Shown: positions 45,210 to 58,152, counted from the stretch's first letter. The stretch is DNA of 64,000 bases from Isoetes taiwanensis (GCA_021234155.1 JAJEKV010000304.1:186001-250000), one strand, 5' to 3'. Program-made: numbers and translations. Notes: a model not told the origin generated them from the sequence alone.

Positions 45210-45845
45210 AGGTCTGGGTCCTCCTTAATTCACAAGATTTATCAGCAAAACTTAAGAACCCACGATGCTTAATAACCCCCTCAGGATTCCGCTAAGTATC
45301 GCTTACGCTGCCCGATTTGTATCTAGAAGATGCAATCTGGCACTTAATCTCTTCCCGCCGAATCCACTTCCGGCAAGAGTAGGCAAAACAAAAAATGTTC
45401 ACGAACAATCTAGACAAACCCGAGCTCGTTCGATAGCTTATGTTGTGAAGATCATAAATCCGGTGTAAAATCTGCTCTCGCCCTTATCAGAATCACAGAA
45501 ATTACGATCAAACAATCCTTAGCGCAAACAATCCGGCAGCTTGAAGTGTGGAGCGTGGGAGGAGACGGGCTGCCAGATAAGTGCAGGTACAGAGTCGTGG
45601 GGCGCATTCTCCGGGCCAATCCCCGGATTGGCCCTTGGGGCCCCCCGACGCCCACACGCGCTTAAACGGGCGGGGAAATTAAGCGGAAAAGGGGAGGGGA
45701 AATGACCCGGGGGGAGACGGGCAATGTGAAAAGGGGAAGAAATGAGGGGAGGGGACATGAGGGCGCATGGCGCTAGCGCCAAGGGAGGGGAATGGAGGGG
45801 GAAATTGGGAATTGGGGAATTGGGGTTCGAATTATTCAATTATCA
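45210..45845 (-). other. LINE A2 5' untranslated region
   Basis: Purine-rich in its upper part (45640-45830 is mostly GGGG and GGAGGGG words). It ends with GGAATTGGGG-type sequence shared with 38522-38540, the presumed 5' terminus of the family. Confidence 0.5.
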
Positions 45846-46320
45846 TGAAAAAACCCACAAATACAAATGTGTGTCATAGTATTTCGTAGTAGGCTAACCC
45901 CACCCCCTACCACGGCCCCACCGTGAGCACAACCAAAGAATATCCCAAATACAACTAGTGGACGTCTCCCCCCAGTCCACAACAAATACTACTAATACAA
46001 AAGGACACACAAGCGTGCCCAATGGCCACACGGCCTCCAACGATGTCCTAAGACATCCAAATGGCCTCACGGCCTCCAATGAAGTACACAAATGGCCCTA
46101 AGGCCTCCAAATGGCTAAAAAGCCCAAATACAGCTCAAGTGGCCCTGATGGCCTCCACATGGCCTCACGGCCTCCAACGATGTCCTAAGACATCCAAATG
46201 GCCTCACGGCCTCCAATGAAGTACACAAATGGCCCTAAGGCCTCCAAATGGCTAAAAAAGCCCAAATACAGCTCAAGTGGCCCTGATGGCCTCCACATGG
46301 CCTTCGATATGGGGTAGAGG
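45846..46320. repeat. 137-bp tandem duplication with GGCCTC sub-repeats
   Basis: Two copies, about 46021-46157 and 46158-46295, including CCTCCAACGATGTCCTAAG at 46034 and 46171. Each is itself built from ATGGCC-N-ACGGCCTCCAA modules of about 25-35 bp. Not coding. Confidence 0.85.
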
Positions 46321-46399
46321 AGTCATGTACGAACCCAAAATACAATCTAGCATCTTTCCTGAGGTGACCGAAAGAATATAGAGGAAGAACCACCAGGAA

Positions 46400-47022
46400 A
46401 GCATGCCACTCCAGAACCAATGACTAAAATCCAGAAGAAGGTGACACCATAAGTCAAGGGAAGAACGTCAGGCATACAAGACACCCACGCAACACTCAAG
46501 ACCGGCAATCACCCACACCAAAGATGACCAGGCGCACGAGGACAGAGAGGAACGTCAGACACACAAGAATGCATCCACGCAACACACCAAGTGCAGGTCA
46601 AGAACTCAGATAAGGGGGGACCAACTTACTGAAGAAGGAAGACATGAGATGCGCATACTACCCAAACCCACCCCAAATCCGAAGAAGGGAGCAACCATGC
46701 AAGCACTCAAACCCTCCCAAGAAATCATGCCAGCACACTCACCCCCTTTAAAGGGGTCCATCAAACCCTAAGAGACCTAGACCGGACACAACGGACTGGA
46801 CTGACTCTCAGGATGCTAGATGGGCCGTTAGTATAATCATATACCTCTAGCCCAATCGAACCCCAATGGTCCCTATAGATTCCACCCTTTCGGGTGGTCA
46901 GAGGAAGTGGGACCTTCCCCCTCTAAATGCCATCTGATCCATGTCACCACCATAGCATGCTGCACCATGCTACCCCGAAGGTCGAAAGGACCAACGGCCA
47001 TGAGATCCAAGACAAATTATTA

Positions 47023-47030
<8 letters not shown>
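46400..47030 (+). mobile_element. retroposon 3' end D2, related to D1
   Basis: Same block order as 39741-40330: GAACGTCAGRCA, CACGCAACAC, GGATGCTAGATGGGCC, CCCAATGGTCCC, GGGACCTTCCCCC, and AAATTATTA near the end (about 47016). Confidence 0.5.
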
Positions 47031-47061
<31 letters not shown>

Positions 47062-47320
47062 CCCTAAATCCCCAATGCAAGGATGCCCTTGTCCCCAAGA
47101 GACATGCAACAAACATGTATGAAAGATGCAAGGACACAAGGCACACTAGGGCGGTTGCGGGGCTTCGTACCTCCAGCACCCCCCGTATACAATATGGGGC
47201 CCAAACCTGGGCCAAAAATGGGCTCTCATCATAAAATATCACCCCATGTGGGGTGTCCGTGGGAGAAGCCCATCCCCATGGGGGGCAAAGAAAAAAGAAG
47301 TCCACCTTTCAATTTTTCAT
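47031..47320 (-). mobile_element. anonymous poly(A)-bearing retroposon fragment
   Basis: A run of about 32 T's at 47030-47061 is followed by sequence without open frames of interest. On the minus strand this could be a poly(A) tail on a short retroposon. No target duplication was recognised. Confidence 0.3.
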
Positions 47321-47575
47321 TTTTTTTTTTTTTTTTTTTTTTTTTGGGCTGGTGGGCACCTGCCACGTGCCTCTGGACTTCTGCCACATGTCCCTTTTGT
47401 AGTTGTCCCATCAGTCCAGCCACTAAATGCCCCACACGTGTGTCAACTACCACATGTGGACCTTGGCAGTCCTTTCAAATACAAAAGTAGGAGGGAGATT
47501 TGAACCTCCCTCATTATGGCTCCAAGGCCTTATGATGGGTACCCTGTACCAACATGGCAGAGGTGCCATCATTAC
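47321..47575 (-). mobile_element. candidate tRNA-derived SINE
   Basis: On the minus strand the head has a B-box GGTTCAAATCTCC within a perfect 5-bp T-stem (47493-47510) and, about 40 bases before it, an A-box-like CTGCCATGTTGG (about 47550-47561). About 135 bp of body and then a poly(A) run (plus-strand T's at 47320-47345) follow. This head-body-tail order is that of a SINE. No acceptor stem pairs, so it is not a tRNA gene. Confidence 0.45.
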
Positions 47576-49673
47576 ATTCTCAATCTCACTTGCCCTGTAG
47601 AGCCATATCATCCCAGAACTGTCACAATAGCCTCAGGAGTCTAATTGGCACTCTGAATCTTCAATTTTGCTTCTGATTTTTCCTATGCTAGGTCGGCCTG
47701 CTGATCCGAACTCAATACTCCAAAAAGCCCCATGTGATTTGCTTTATTATGGGCTGAATTGAAGTTTCTCCCTTTTTCGAGCCCCAAACTGTTACAGTCC
47801 GACCCATACATCTAATTGACCAATAATTCCTTTGATTTTGCTTCCAATTCCTGGTCCACATGGTCGGATTAACTTCTGAATACTGCCCATGTGAAAAGCC
47901 CCTTCAAATTTACCACAAATTGGGCTACATTGAATCTTTAACTCTGTTTTTGTCAAGAACAGCCAAGAACACATTTCAGACCTGATTTCTTCTTGATTTT
48001 GGCCCGAATATCCTGATTTCTCACCTTATTTTTGCATCTTGTGGTCGGTACTGATGCCCAATGCCCTTTTCCATTGAAAGCCCCTTCAAATTAGCACGAT
48101 TTTGGGCATGATCAGAGGAGCAGCCCTGCTGCCCTCAAGAACCCTGTACCTGAGCTGATAACTCCGATTACTGCCCCTGTTTTTTGAACTTCTTCTAGAT
48201 GGGTTGCTGAATCCCAGTTCCTAGGATCTATTTACTCATTATCTTGGCAAAAGCCCCTTAAGATTAGAGTGTCTATGGGCTTTATTCCGATCTGCACCTT
48301 AGATGCCATAAGAACTTCTGTTACAGTCCAGGAGCAGCTACTTAAATGATTTGGACTCTTCATATCTGGCTGATTGCTTCCTTCCACAAGCTCCCAAGCG
48401 AGATTACTGCTTTACTTTGGTCCCCAAGCAGACCCAAATCCTCAAGAAAACCTCCACCGCCCTCCAATGGGACGATATTACGGGATGAAACCAACCATTT
48501 AGCTAGAGGACTGGTGGCTTCGTTGGGGCATGATTACAGCAAGAAAACCTCCAAGAAAATGCAGCAAAACCTTGATTCTACATGGAAGAACTCAACCAAT
48601 CTGCTCACAAATACATCCATACCTTGGAAATAGCTCGAACCACTTGTAAACCGGCTCACAATGGGCTGTAACAGCCCCAATCTAGAGTGAACTCCCACCT
48701 TGGCAGCCTAAAATGCTGAGTCTCCTTCGGATCTTAGTTCTTCCTCTCTCAAATCCGCCTGTCACATATCTCCAATTCATCCTTAGGCTCCCCCTTTCCG
48801 CCTCCTTGAAACCACAATACTCCCGAAGCAAATCTTGGGTTAGAGATAGCTTCTAAGGACTATATTTCAGCAAATGGGAAGAATAGATCAAAGATACTTC
48901 ACCAATAAGACTCCGAGAGCCTCCAAACCCTCGTTTAAGCATCAAGAAACATGTATAACATACCAAAATCGGGCTGCCATAGCCCCAAACCGTCTTTGAC
49001 ATATCTTCTTTGAGCATTTGAAGCTCTTCCTCTTGCTGCCCTGCTGCTCCAGCCTTGAATCAACTCTCCTTTCAAGCATTTGATCTCGGTTCTCAAGTCC
49101 CTAATCGGAAGCTCCAGCCCATAGCCCTTGGCCTCCGAATCATAGATCCGAGCCTCTAAATCTATGTTTTGGGTTTTGTTCTTGGCTGATCCAGCCATGA
49201 ACGAAGGAGATCAACAAGAACAGATCCATCCGGGAGGGATAATCCACCACGAAATCATAAGGGAAGCCTAAGATCAAGCTTCTCCCCCCAAGGCGCCCAA
49301 GAGGAGCGCCCAAGGGGGAGCGGGCCTTCGATTCCGGAGAGGGAGCCTGAAAAACGGCTACACATCCAAGGAAGGCAGCAGGCGTGCAAATTACCCAATC
49401 CCGATACAGGGAGGTAGTGACAATAAATAACAATACTGGGCTTCTAAAAGTCTGGGTGCGACTTTTTTTAAGTTTTTTCGAACTATGTTTTCGTGTTTTT
49501 TTGTAAGGAATATTCTGTATTCCTCTTAAACCATACTCTAATATGGAGATAACTGAGTATATAAAATTGGCAGGAATCTTCATTTTTATATAATATCTTC
49601 AACACTTTACACCAAAAATTTGATGTTGCTTGCTACTTTTCTAGATATACAATAACAATTACTTTTGAAGAAT
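47576..49673. other. no gene identified; one coiled-coil ORF
   Basis: Mostly non-coding. The minus-strand frame 49198-48935 starts MAGSAKNKTQNIDLEARIYD and continues with a heptad-like IRDLRTEIKCLKGEL, which could be the start of a retroelement capsid protein or a small host exon. Nothing downstream supports either. Phrases such as AAGCCCCTTCAAATT recur at about 47895 and 48080. Confidence 0.3.
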
Positions 49674-51002
49674 TTAATTGACACCTAAAATCATTGCCAG
49701 TGTAGCATCCGTCAATACTGCTTGAATCACCTCCTTGTTATCTTTTGGATTATGTCCCAACACCTTGTTGTAGACATAACACATATGTTTGCAGAGGAGA
49801 AATCTACCCTTGCTATCATGTTTCATGAATTCTGGACAACTACATCTAGGGTTTGCACTAATCTCAATCTTGTAAATGTTGGTATCTCTTCTGAGCTCAA
49901 AAATTACATGCTTTCCGCATGTGATAATCTGTTTTCCAACTACTTCAGCTTCCATGTCATAACTTCGCTCTAGATTCACATCTTCATCGTTACTCAATTT
50001 GGCTCTTTTATTGACACGCCTTCCATTTCTAACTCTGACGAAACTACTCGCAGAACGTGCATCAGAAGAAATGTCAGTGGAGTACTGATTAATTGTGGAT
50101 GATAGCCCTCTCACCTCGAATCCACTACTCAACAATACTTGCAATTCTTCATCCTTTATGTTGACTCCTGTAGCCACTGGCCAACTACCAGGTCTGCTAG
50201 GAGCACTGACTATACTGTAATCCGGATACCATGTATGTTGCACATTGGTTGAACAAAACCACATCATTTGTTCCTGCTCTCCATTACGATGTCTTCTGAT
50301 CCCATAAAAAGAAGGGGCAACAGTGGATTTGTTCCCCTTGTTAATACGTATTTGGCATTTACGACCAGTTTTTGAAACACGACCCATACATTTCACTTCA
50401 CTTCCAGCAAGTGTCCTCCTCAAGGCCCAACTAGCCTGATGAATATCTACTTCTATGACTAATTTGTGGACTGCCAAAATTTATTGTCCTTCTTGCTGAG
50501 TCATCAATTCTTGAACGTGACATAGTGTGGGTCACCTTATCTGGACGATGACTTCCTGCTTCAGAATTAGTAATTGTGGATGTCTTTCCCAAGATGGTTC
50601 GGTTATTACCACCGGATCCAGGATTATATTCTGGCATTCCACTCCTTGACACTTGTTCATTAATTATATTCACTCCCTGCATAGGGCTTATGCAAGAGCG
50701 AATACTTCTTTTTAATCTTCCCAACAAATTCGAAACAGTAGGCCCTGTTCCCAAGTGTCTACCCTCCAACCATGCTTTATATTTTGACCTTTGCAAGAGT
50801 GCTTCTGTCATATCAAATACGCATGCATCATATAAATTCATAGTCTTTATGTATCCCCTAGCTGCTAGCCAGCTTTCGTGCTTGGATTCAGACATGTTAG
50901 TGTGAGGGACATGTATGGCACTGGCTATGTCCATTCCTGTAAGCATATAATTTCTCTATCTGCTAACCCTCTGATGCCACCAAGACAACCACAAACCTAA
51001 CG

Positions 51003-52770
51003 TTTTTTTTTTTTTTTTTTTTTTTTTTTTTGAAGGCAAGGGGACACCATGAAGGTGCCATTTTTTATATTATCAGAATAAAGAGTACATGCATCAGCAA
51101 TATGGGACGTTACTACAGGAGCATACCTCAACATCTTCGCTTCCCATGAGCTATGCTTATTCAAAACTCCTTTAAGAGGCGATTGGCTCCGGATTCGATG
51201 TTAGGGCGCATGTTAGGGCGCTTCTAGGGCGGCGGCGGTAGCCGCCCGACCTCTGCAACTCCACCTATTCGGAAACAAGGGCGGCTGGAAGAGCAGCGAT
51301 CAGTGCTGCCACCTATCTTTCCAAAACTATGGCTTTGTCTGCATTTTCTTTCCAGGCCAGTATGGATCTGCTGCAATGACTTGTAAGTGTTCTGGGTATG
51401 GCCGCTACTTCAGAATCTTTCTTTCATGCTTCAGAGCCGTGGCTAGGTAAGGGGACTTCTGCTCTGCCGTTGATTTTGTGTTAGATAGATTAGAGCTGGC
51501 AGTTAGCTTGTACTTCAAAGACCTTGGGCATCAGAGAGCCTCTTTGTTCCTATATACCTAGGTCTCATCTTCCTGTCTAAATGCCAGAGCTTATGAACAG
51601 TATATTAAGGCTTGGTTTTTTCAGACATGGGCAGAACTTATATTCCTTTATATGATATCTGCATTCACTTGCAGTGGGACTGCTCTCATTGTAATGCATA
51701 CTGCACTCACTTGCAGTAAAGTCTGCACTCATTGTAGGCTCATTTGGTAATTTCCCATGCCGGTTGAGTATTATGGCACATAACTCCATGTCTTCTGTAT
51801 TGCTTGCCTTGTATTGCTTGTGAGATACAAACATTGAGAGCACTCAAATTCTGTACATTGTGAATGTGTTTAGAGGGAAGATAGTATTACATTTTAACAG
51901 ATCCTTAGTGCTTTATGAAGTGGATCCATCCTTCTTGTCTTGTGACTTGCTGGCCCATGTCCTAAAGAGCTGCAGATCTAGTGGGCGTTGGAGAGCCTTT
52001 CATGGAGCAAGGATGGTGGTTCATGGAATGGGGCTTTCGGATTCATCTTTGGCTGATTCTTGTTTTTTCTTCTACACTTTGCATGTATCTTGGTTGTTGA
52101 TGCCTCTTGTATAATCTGTCCCCTTTCCCAGCAAGGGGTGATTGGGATTTATTGGCGGGTTCAGGAACGGATGTTTTGGGCAAGGATTCAGGTCAAATGG
52201 AGAGACTTTGGGCGGGAGACTAAAATTTCTTCATCGTTGCAGACTTGGAAGGCCATGTTTCTAGTGTCCAGGATGGAGCTTACCTCATGGGTTTGTAAGA
52301 AAGTTGAGCGTAGTGGAGCTGGTGCCTATGCAAATAGTGAAGATGTATATGGGAGTGATTGGACCACCCTGGGAAGGAAGGCACATGACGATGTTCTACT
52401 TAGTTGGAAGATAGAGGAGAGAATCTCTTAGTACATTCTTGGAACGTAGACCGACCTCTTTTAGTACTTCTATGCAGGATAATATAGCAGGCCAAGTTAA
52501 CGCGCGGAATGACAATTGCTCTTGTGAGATCTTCATTAGCTTGCATCTTTCGGTGGAGGAGCTTCAGATGGTGGCAGCTTTAGGACTTACAGTGATCTTT
52601 ATCTCTGTTCAAATCAGAAGGATTGAACTTGGTTTTAGACCCCGATCTTGGATTGATAGCTTGAATTCTTCCTATTTGATCCATAAGGGATCCTTTGTGT
52701 TTAAATTCTTCCTATCAGGCCTATTGTGGAGCCTCAAATAAGTGTAATTTGTTCACTAATTAATATAAAA

Positions 52771-52810
<40 letters not shown>

Positions 52811-53850
52811 TTTAAGAGTTAAGTTGGAAATATTTTAGCAGTACAGATAGCCCTCTTATGGCTTGATAAAATTAAGCACAAAAGCTTTCACAAATAACAG
52901 AAAGTATACCAGATAAAGGGACATGTTTTTGTAGAATAGCCCCGCCATTAATCGCTCCATAGAGCCGCCATCGCCATCGCCCTCTAAGATCCGATCCGAC
53001 TATAGACACCATAGAGGGATCTTTGATGCAATGCTGCATTGTTGGGAAAATACGGTCATCCTAAAGTTGGCTAGGCTTAGAACAAGCCCAGCCGCCAAAC
53101 TCCTCTCTCAAAAGCCCTGCATAATATATCTCCGCGATTTAGATGTCCCTAGCTCCTAAGCATTATCATCTCAATCCATTCTCAGAATCCAATCGCCAAA
53201 GAACGCATGTAATATAACTTGAGGCGCCCAGAGAATTCTCAAGATTGCAAAACTGACATGGAGTCCTTAGCCCATTCTCTAGACTTACATAAAAATATTC
53301 TCCCACAGTACCGCTTTCTTAAAAAATTCCTTTCTTACCTCAAGATTAAAATTCATGCAATTCCTTGACAAAGAATCTACTGTAGGTTATATAGAATTCA
53401 CAAAATCTAGAGGAATGACATACCATATCCTCTTCAGTCTGCAGATACAATCTGAATCTCTTTGCCAGTAAAAGAGTGTGAAAGATAAGGGAAGAACCTA
53501 CGATGCCAGACCTGCTCCAAAATAAATATCCATGAAAGACTCAAAGAAAATTATGCCCTAAACCTGCCTCCCGGTCGACCCAGATCCAAGACAAACAAGC
53601 TCTTGAAAACTGCAAGAAACTGGTTCTGCAGCATAATCAGATCTTTGAGAAAAACCGCATCATCTTCAACCAGCTGCGCCAAAGCATCGTAAGGATCTCC
53701 TGCCTGGCTCCAGAGAAGCAAGAAAGATCACTCTCCACCTGCAGCAGTGCCGATTTGGAGAGGCGGCAAGAAGCTGCCTAACTCTCTGTCCACCTCGTCG
53801 GCTTTTCCAGGCCACCAATCAATGATTTCATGATAAATATCTTCTGCAAT
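51003..53850 (-). mobile_element. LINE F 3' portion inside the MULE gene
   Basis: On the minus strand the 3' end reads ...AAAATGGCACCTTCATGG, TGTCCCCTTGCC and a poly(A) run (plus-strand T's at 51003-51031), the classic end of plant L1-type LINEs. The sequence continues upstream at 52819-53850 after the nested insertion described next, without recognisable protein. The left border of the element is not certain. Confidence 0.55.
51167..52818 (+). mobile_element. poly(A) retroposon with 12-bp target duplication
   Basis: The insert is 51179-52806 on the plus strand. It ends in about 27 A's and is flanked by CTCCTTTAAGAG (51167-51178 and 52807-52818). It begins with a GC-rich leader (GTTAGGGCGC repeats, GGGCGGCGGCGG). 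Inside, the frame 51860-52112 has LLAHVLKSC and GARMVVHGMGLSDSSLADS, which recalls a pentatricopeptide-repeat protein. Beyond that no motif is clear (ORF 52060-52431). It may be a processed retrocopy of a host mRNA mobilised by LINE machinery. It is nested inside LINE F, itself nested in the MULE gene. Confidence 0.65.
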
Positions 53851-55676
53851 TTCCAGATGCTAATTACGGTAGGCCTCATAAATGTATTTATTTGTGTGAC
53901 GTTGCAAGCACTGCTCAAAATGAAATTGACATGAGCGTTTTCCACCTAAAATTTCCTGACCATTATTGAACACATCTCGTACTACTGTCCAGTTAGCCTG
54001 TGCTTCATCGGCCATGAATTTCCTAAATTCAGCTGCTGGAAAACCTTTGCCCTCCATCACCTTATTTAATTTTTCCCAAAACAGTCTTTGTGCAATGTAA
54101 TCTTCAGTTTTCATGTCACACAAGGCAATAGTCTGTAGAGACCTTATCCTACATGAAAGGAATTACAAAAATGAAATATACAACTTATTTTGGTTCAAAA
54201 TAAAAAGAAAGAACTTACTTTGGATCATAGACATGACACCCTAACGTTGTCCAAGTCGGAATACGTTTCACGAACCCAACTATGTTCTAAATCCCCACCT
54301 GGACGCATTCTATTTACTAAATCTACTCTTGAGCCAGGCCCGACGGTGGACATCTTGAAGATATAACATCTTTCATTATCGTCATCATGTAACTGGTAAG
54401 GAAACACTGAACCGTGGAAGTACTGATATCTGCTATGTTGTTTCAAATAGAAAATTTGAGAAAACTCATCCCCTCCTTTCTTGTTCTGAGCCTTAGCTTT
54501 ATGAATCCACCTTCGTAATCTGAAATTCCAAAATTAATAATAAATGTCAGTTAAAGACATTGGATATAAATCGTGAAAGTTAATACAATACCTTCGTTGA
54601 TTATTCAATGGTTCTAGTTTTTGAAGAAATTTATCCACACCCGCAGAGTTCATTGTTTGAAAAGCCGAGATTTCCTCTTCAGAAATTATATTACCATTCA
54701 CAAAATCCATTGCAAGATCGTGTTGTGATTCTCGGGCTCCCTTCATAGTTGATGGTGTATTTGCACCTCTAGTGTTCAAAAGTGCCTTGGCCATATACAT
54801 ACTTTCTCTTGACTCTGCAATTTTGATAGGATGATCATGACTTCCAATGTGAAAGGCCAACCTCGTAAAACTTGTATTATCTGGAAAGCAGTAATATATT
54901 TTGCATGTGCACTGGCTTATGCATTCTGGTTGTTCCCTACAAAATATATAATTAAGTGAACCATTGACCATAGATAGTTCTCCTATAAATGGTGTGTTCC
55001 TTAAGGTTCCTCTCCATTGCACCTCATTTGGTTTCCCTGTTCCCAATAAACATTCACAACTCATATTCTTGCATTGTAGGTGGCCACAACAATGGGCCAA
55101 TTTCACACAACCTGGAAAACTTGGAACAACTGCATGGGAAGGGTCTGACCAAACATGAGGATCCATGTTCTGTTCCATTCCTGACATGGGCTTCGAACAT
55201 TTTTTTTCACTTGGGAGCTCGTAAACTACAGTACCATTATAAAACTCTGGCAAATGGTTCACCCCTATAGATCTTCCGACCTCTAGTGCCCAACTCTTCA
55301 GCTTACTATTGCTACCATTTGTGATCAAGTAATCGAACATTGACCTCTCACTTATATTGGAATCTATAGATTTAGGAGAGTCCACAGATATGGGACATGC
55401 TGGAGAACTGATAATTTCAGGCATACCAGTCACTATAACACGTGAGCCAAATTCTCTATCAATCACATAAATGCCATCAGCATTCATCTTCACAACGTAT
55501 GTCAAAGAATCATCGTCACTTTCCGTCGACACTTGTTGCAACATCACACTACCAGGTTGAAACCCAAAACATTGTGAAACTGGATTGTTACTCACAAGGC
55601 AAATACCATTGACATCAAATGGTAACTGCATAGATTGCAGTTTGCCTGGAGAAGTCATGCTAAGCACGGCATCCAT

Positions 55677-57291
55677 TTCTCACTTATGCAAATTCCTACG
55701 AAAACAATTCCTGCAAGTTGATACAAAGCAAGTTCAAGTAACGTTATTATTTTTTTAATACAAAGCATTCACGAAGATCGAGCCGTAATATACGGACATT
55801 TTCGTAACCCTCCAATTTCTATTTAAATTTCTCCACATAATGATGCATCCTAGTAAATAATAATGATCCTATAGTTTAGCCTAATTTAAAGGAAATCACA
55901 TTATAGACTTACACGTTTTGTTATTTAAAAATAAAACGGCTACTTAGCAACGACCATTAAAATCAGTATATATATCAAATGCTTTAGTTATGCTTTTGCT
56001 TTGGGCGCTTAGGAGTTGTCGATGATATATATCCTTCTTCGTATCCGAGGTCAGATCTTAAGGTTGTACATCTTAAGTAGTGTACATCTTAAAGTTGTAC
56101 ATATTAAAGTAGTATACATCTTAAAGTCGTATACCAAAATGTAGTTGTACATCAAATGTAGTTGTATATTAAATATAGTTAAATAATTTTATATCTTAGT
56201 ATTGCTTTCAACCGTAGTATTGCTAATATCTTAGTATTGCTTTCGACCTTAGTATTGCTTATATCTTAGTATTGCTTTCAACCTTAGTATTGCTTATATC
56301 TTTGTATTGCTTATACCTTAGTATTGCTTATATCTTAGTATCCGAGTATAAGTCAACCTTAGTATTGCTTTCCACATTTCCGACATTTACATAAGCCACA
56401 TTTCCATGTTACATTTCAAAAAAATTGCATCCTTTTCTAAAACATCTGAAAAAATCGAATCCTTTTCTGGCTTTTCTGAATACGAAGTTGGATGTTCTGA
56501 TACCAATCGGGGAGGGAGAGCTTACAGCCGGGCTTCCAATATCCGGTTTACATCATGCTGAATACAAGGGGACGGCACTGTTGCTGTAAGTATTACTGTC
56601 TGTTTTTTATTTGAAGCTAGTAGGGGACGGCGTCATTGCCCTTAGAAACTCTCAGGAACTCTCAGAATCCTCCTCCTTAGATATCTCAGGAAGACATAGA
56701 ATGTGATTGATTCCAAGGGGACGGCACCGTTGCCTTATATTTTATCAGATTTGAAATCACATCTTATTGATTCCAAGGGGACAGCTTATTCTATCACATC
56801 TGATTTTAGATTTTATCACTGTTCAAATGCCAGCCAATGCAAGGGGACGACACCGTTGCCTATTAATTTGTCTGATTTTAAATCCAGAAATGACAGCACA
56901 TTTGATTCAAGATTTTCACTTTTCAAATGACGGTACTGCTTGCAGAAGATTGGACTGAATCCAGAACATATAGAATGTTCATTTTCGGATATGCGGACAG
57001 TTCAGATATGCTGACATTACAAGGGGACGGCACCGTTGCCTTATTTTTGGTCTGTGGAAGATCCCCTATGTGTTCTATTGTTAGGGGACGGCAATGTTGC
57101 CATATATCAGATTTTAACAGAGTTTTCTTTTGTCTTCTTCAGATTTTTGTTTTGTCTTATTCTGCTATAGATATTCAAGAAGATATTGTCTTATTCAAGA
57201 AGATATTGTCTTATTCTAAAACACAGAATTGTTAAACATAGAATTGTGTTTTCTTATCTTATGTTGTGTTTCTTGTAGTGTGGCCTCTGTT
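55677..57291. promoter_or_regulatory. divergent intergenic region with three repeat families
   Basis: Lies between the divergent MULE and ParB-methyltransferase genes. In order it holds about seven units of GTAGTTGTACATCTTAAA (56065-56190), nine of CTTAGTATTGCTT (56195-56375) and seven of GGGGACGGCACCGTTGCC (56567-57101). The last part before the plus-strand gene is T-rich with a TTTCTTGTAG acceptor-like site at about 57278, so the first exon of that gene may lie in this region. Confidence 0.6.
56567..57101. repeat. seven dispersed copies of GGGGACGGCACCGTTGCC
   Basis: Copies start at about 56568, 56623, 56717, 56777 (shortened to GGGGACAGC), 56843, 57023 and 57083. Each contains overlapping short palindromes (ACGG-CAC-CGT and GGCA-CCGT-TGCC). 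Spacing is irregular at about 55 to 180 bp, so this is not a simple tandem array. Confidence 0.88.
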
Positions 57292-58152
57292 ATGGTAGAA
57301 ACAAGGAACAGTCAACCAGATTTGCAGCCTACTAGACTCGTCACTCCTAAAAGAAAGCTAAGAGGTCGTCAGACACATCGAAGTTTGGCCATGTCGTTTG
57401 AATCTACTGCAGATGCACTAGAGACAATAGAAGGTCCTGCAGATACAATTGTTGACATAGACAAAGCTGCAGGAAATATTGCTATGCAGTTGGATGACAG
57501 TACATTCGTTATGGAAGAAGAAGAGGGAGCATCACTTATTGAGAAAGATAACAATGCTGCAGATAAGACTAAAGCAAACAGAAAAGAGAAAGGACAGAAA
57601 AAAAAGGCAAAGTTCAGGATCTGATGATGATGTTCTTGGTGACTTATCTGCGTCTTTTACCGTGGAAGTGATTTCAGAAACCTTGGATGCACTAGCATTA
57701 AAGAAGGATACAGAACCACCCATGATTCCATTATGTCGGATTAGGATAAATGAGGAGGTCCGCAAAGTGGGTTCAAGAGCGCAAATACTAAGAGATACCT
57801 TCAGATAGGATGGGTATGTGAAATCCAAGGGGGACCATTTTATCTATGGCTACAGCAAAAGGTGATGTTATTCCCGTGACTGATGAGGACATTGATGGTT
57901 GGGACTCGTATTGGCAAGAAGTGAATAAGGCATTTGAAGAGTCATTGGTACATAACAAGGACTGGTCAGATTTGAGTGGTAGAATGTTTCTTTGCTGGGA
58001 TGGCAACCATCGAACTGAGGCATGGATGTCTGAAATCAACGGTACATACAAACATGTCAAATCCAAACATATTTGTGTTCGTGCTGATTTTATAAACATC
58101 GACGAGCCGAACGAGACAACACTAGTTTTGCTGCAATGAACAGAATAAACTT

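Larger units (their letters stand above)
49674..55676 (-). pseudogene. MULE/FAR1-type transposase gene with insertions
   Basis: Read from the ATG at 55676. The first long exon (55676-54534) has a Cys-rich block (CVKLAHCCGHLQCKNMSCEC) and a WRKY-GCM1-like zinc finger (CISQCTCKIYYC ... HIGSHDHPI). Next comes 54446-54225. Then 54123-53860 has KFMADEAQANWTVVRDVF and CQFHFEQCLQRHT, the second Asp and Cys/His segment of a MULE transposase core. After about 2.9 kb of inserted retroposons it continues at 50946-50431, and at 50477-49674 ends in a SWIM zinc finger, CSCPEF ... LLCKHMCYVY. The order zinc finger-MULE-SWIM is that of Mutator-like transposases and their FAR1/FHY3 descendants. Frame breaks and insertions make this copy non-functional. 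Terminal inverted repeats were not recognised. Confidence 0.75.

Noticed and set aside
46970-47490. Frames containing poly-Lys or poly-Phe runs
   Set aside because: Produced by the two long T runs, which are retroposon tails.
47493-47560. A functional tRNA gene on the minus strand
   Set aside because: The T-arm is good, but no 5' acceptor strand pairs with the sequence after it and the anticodon arm is not convincing.
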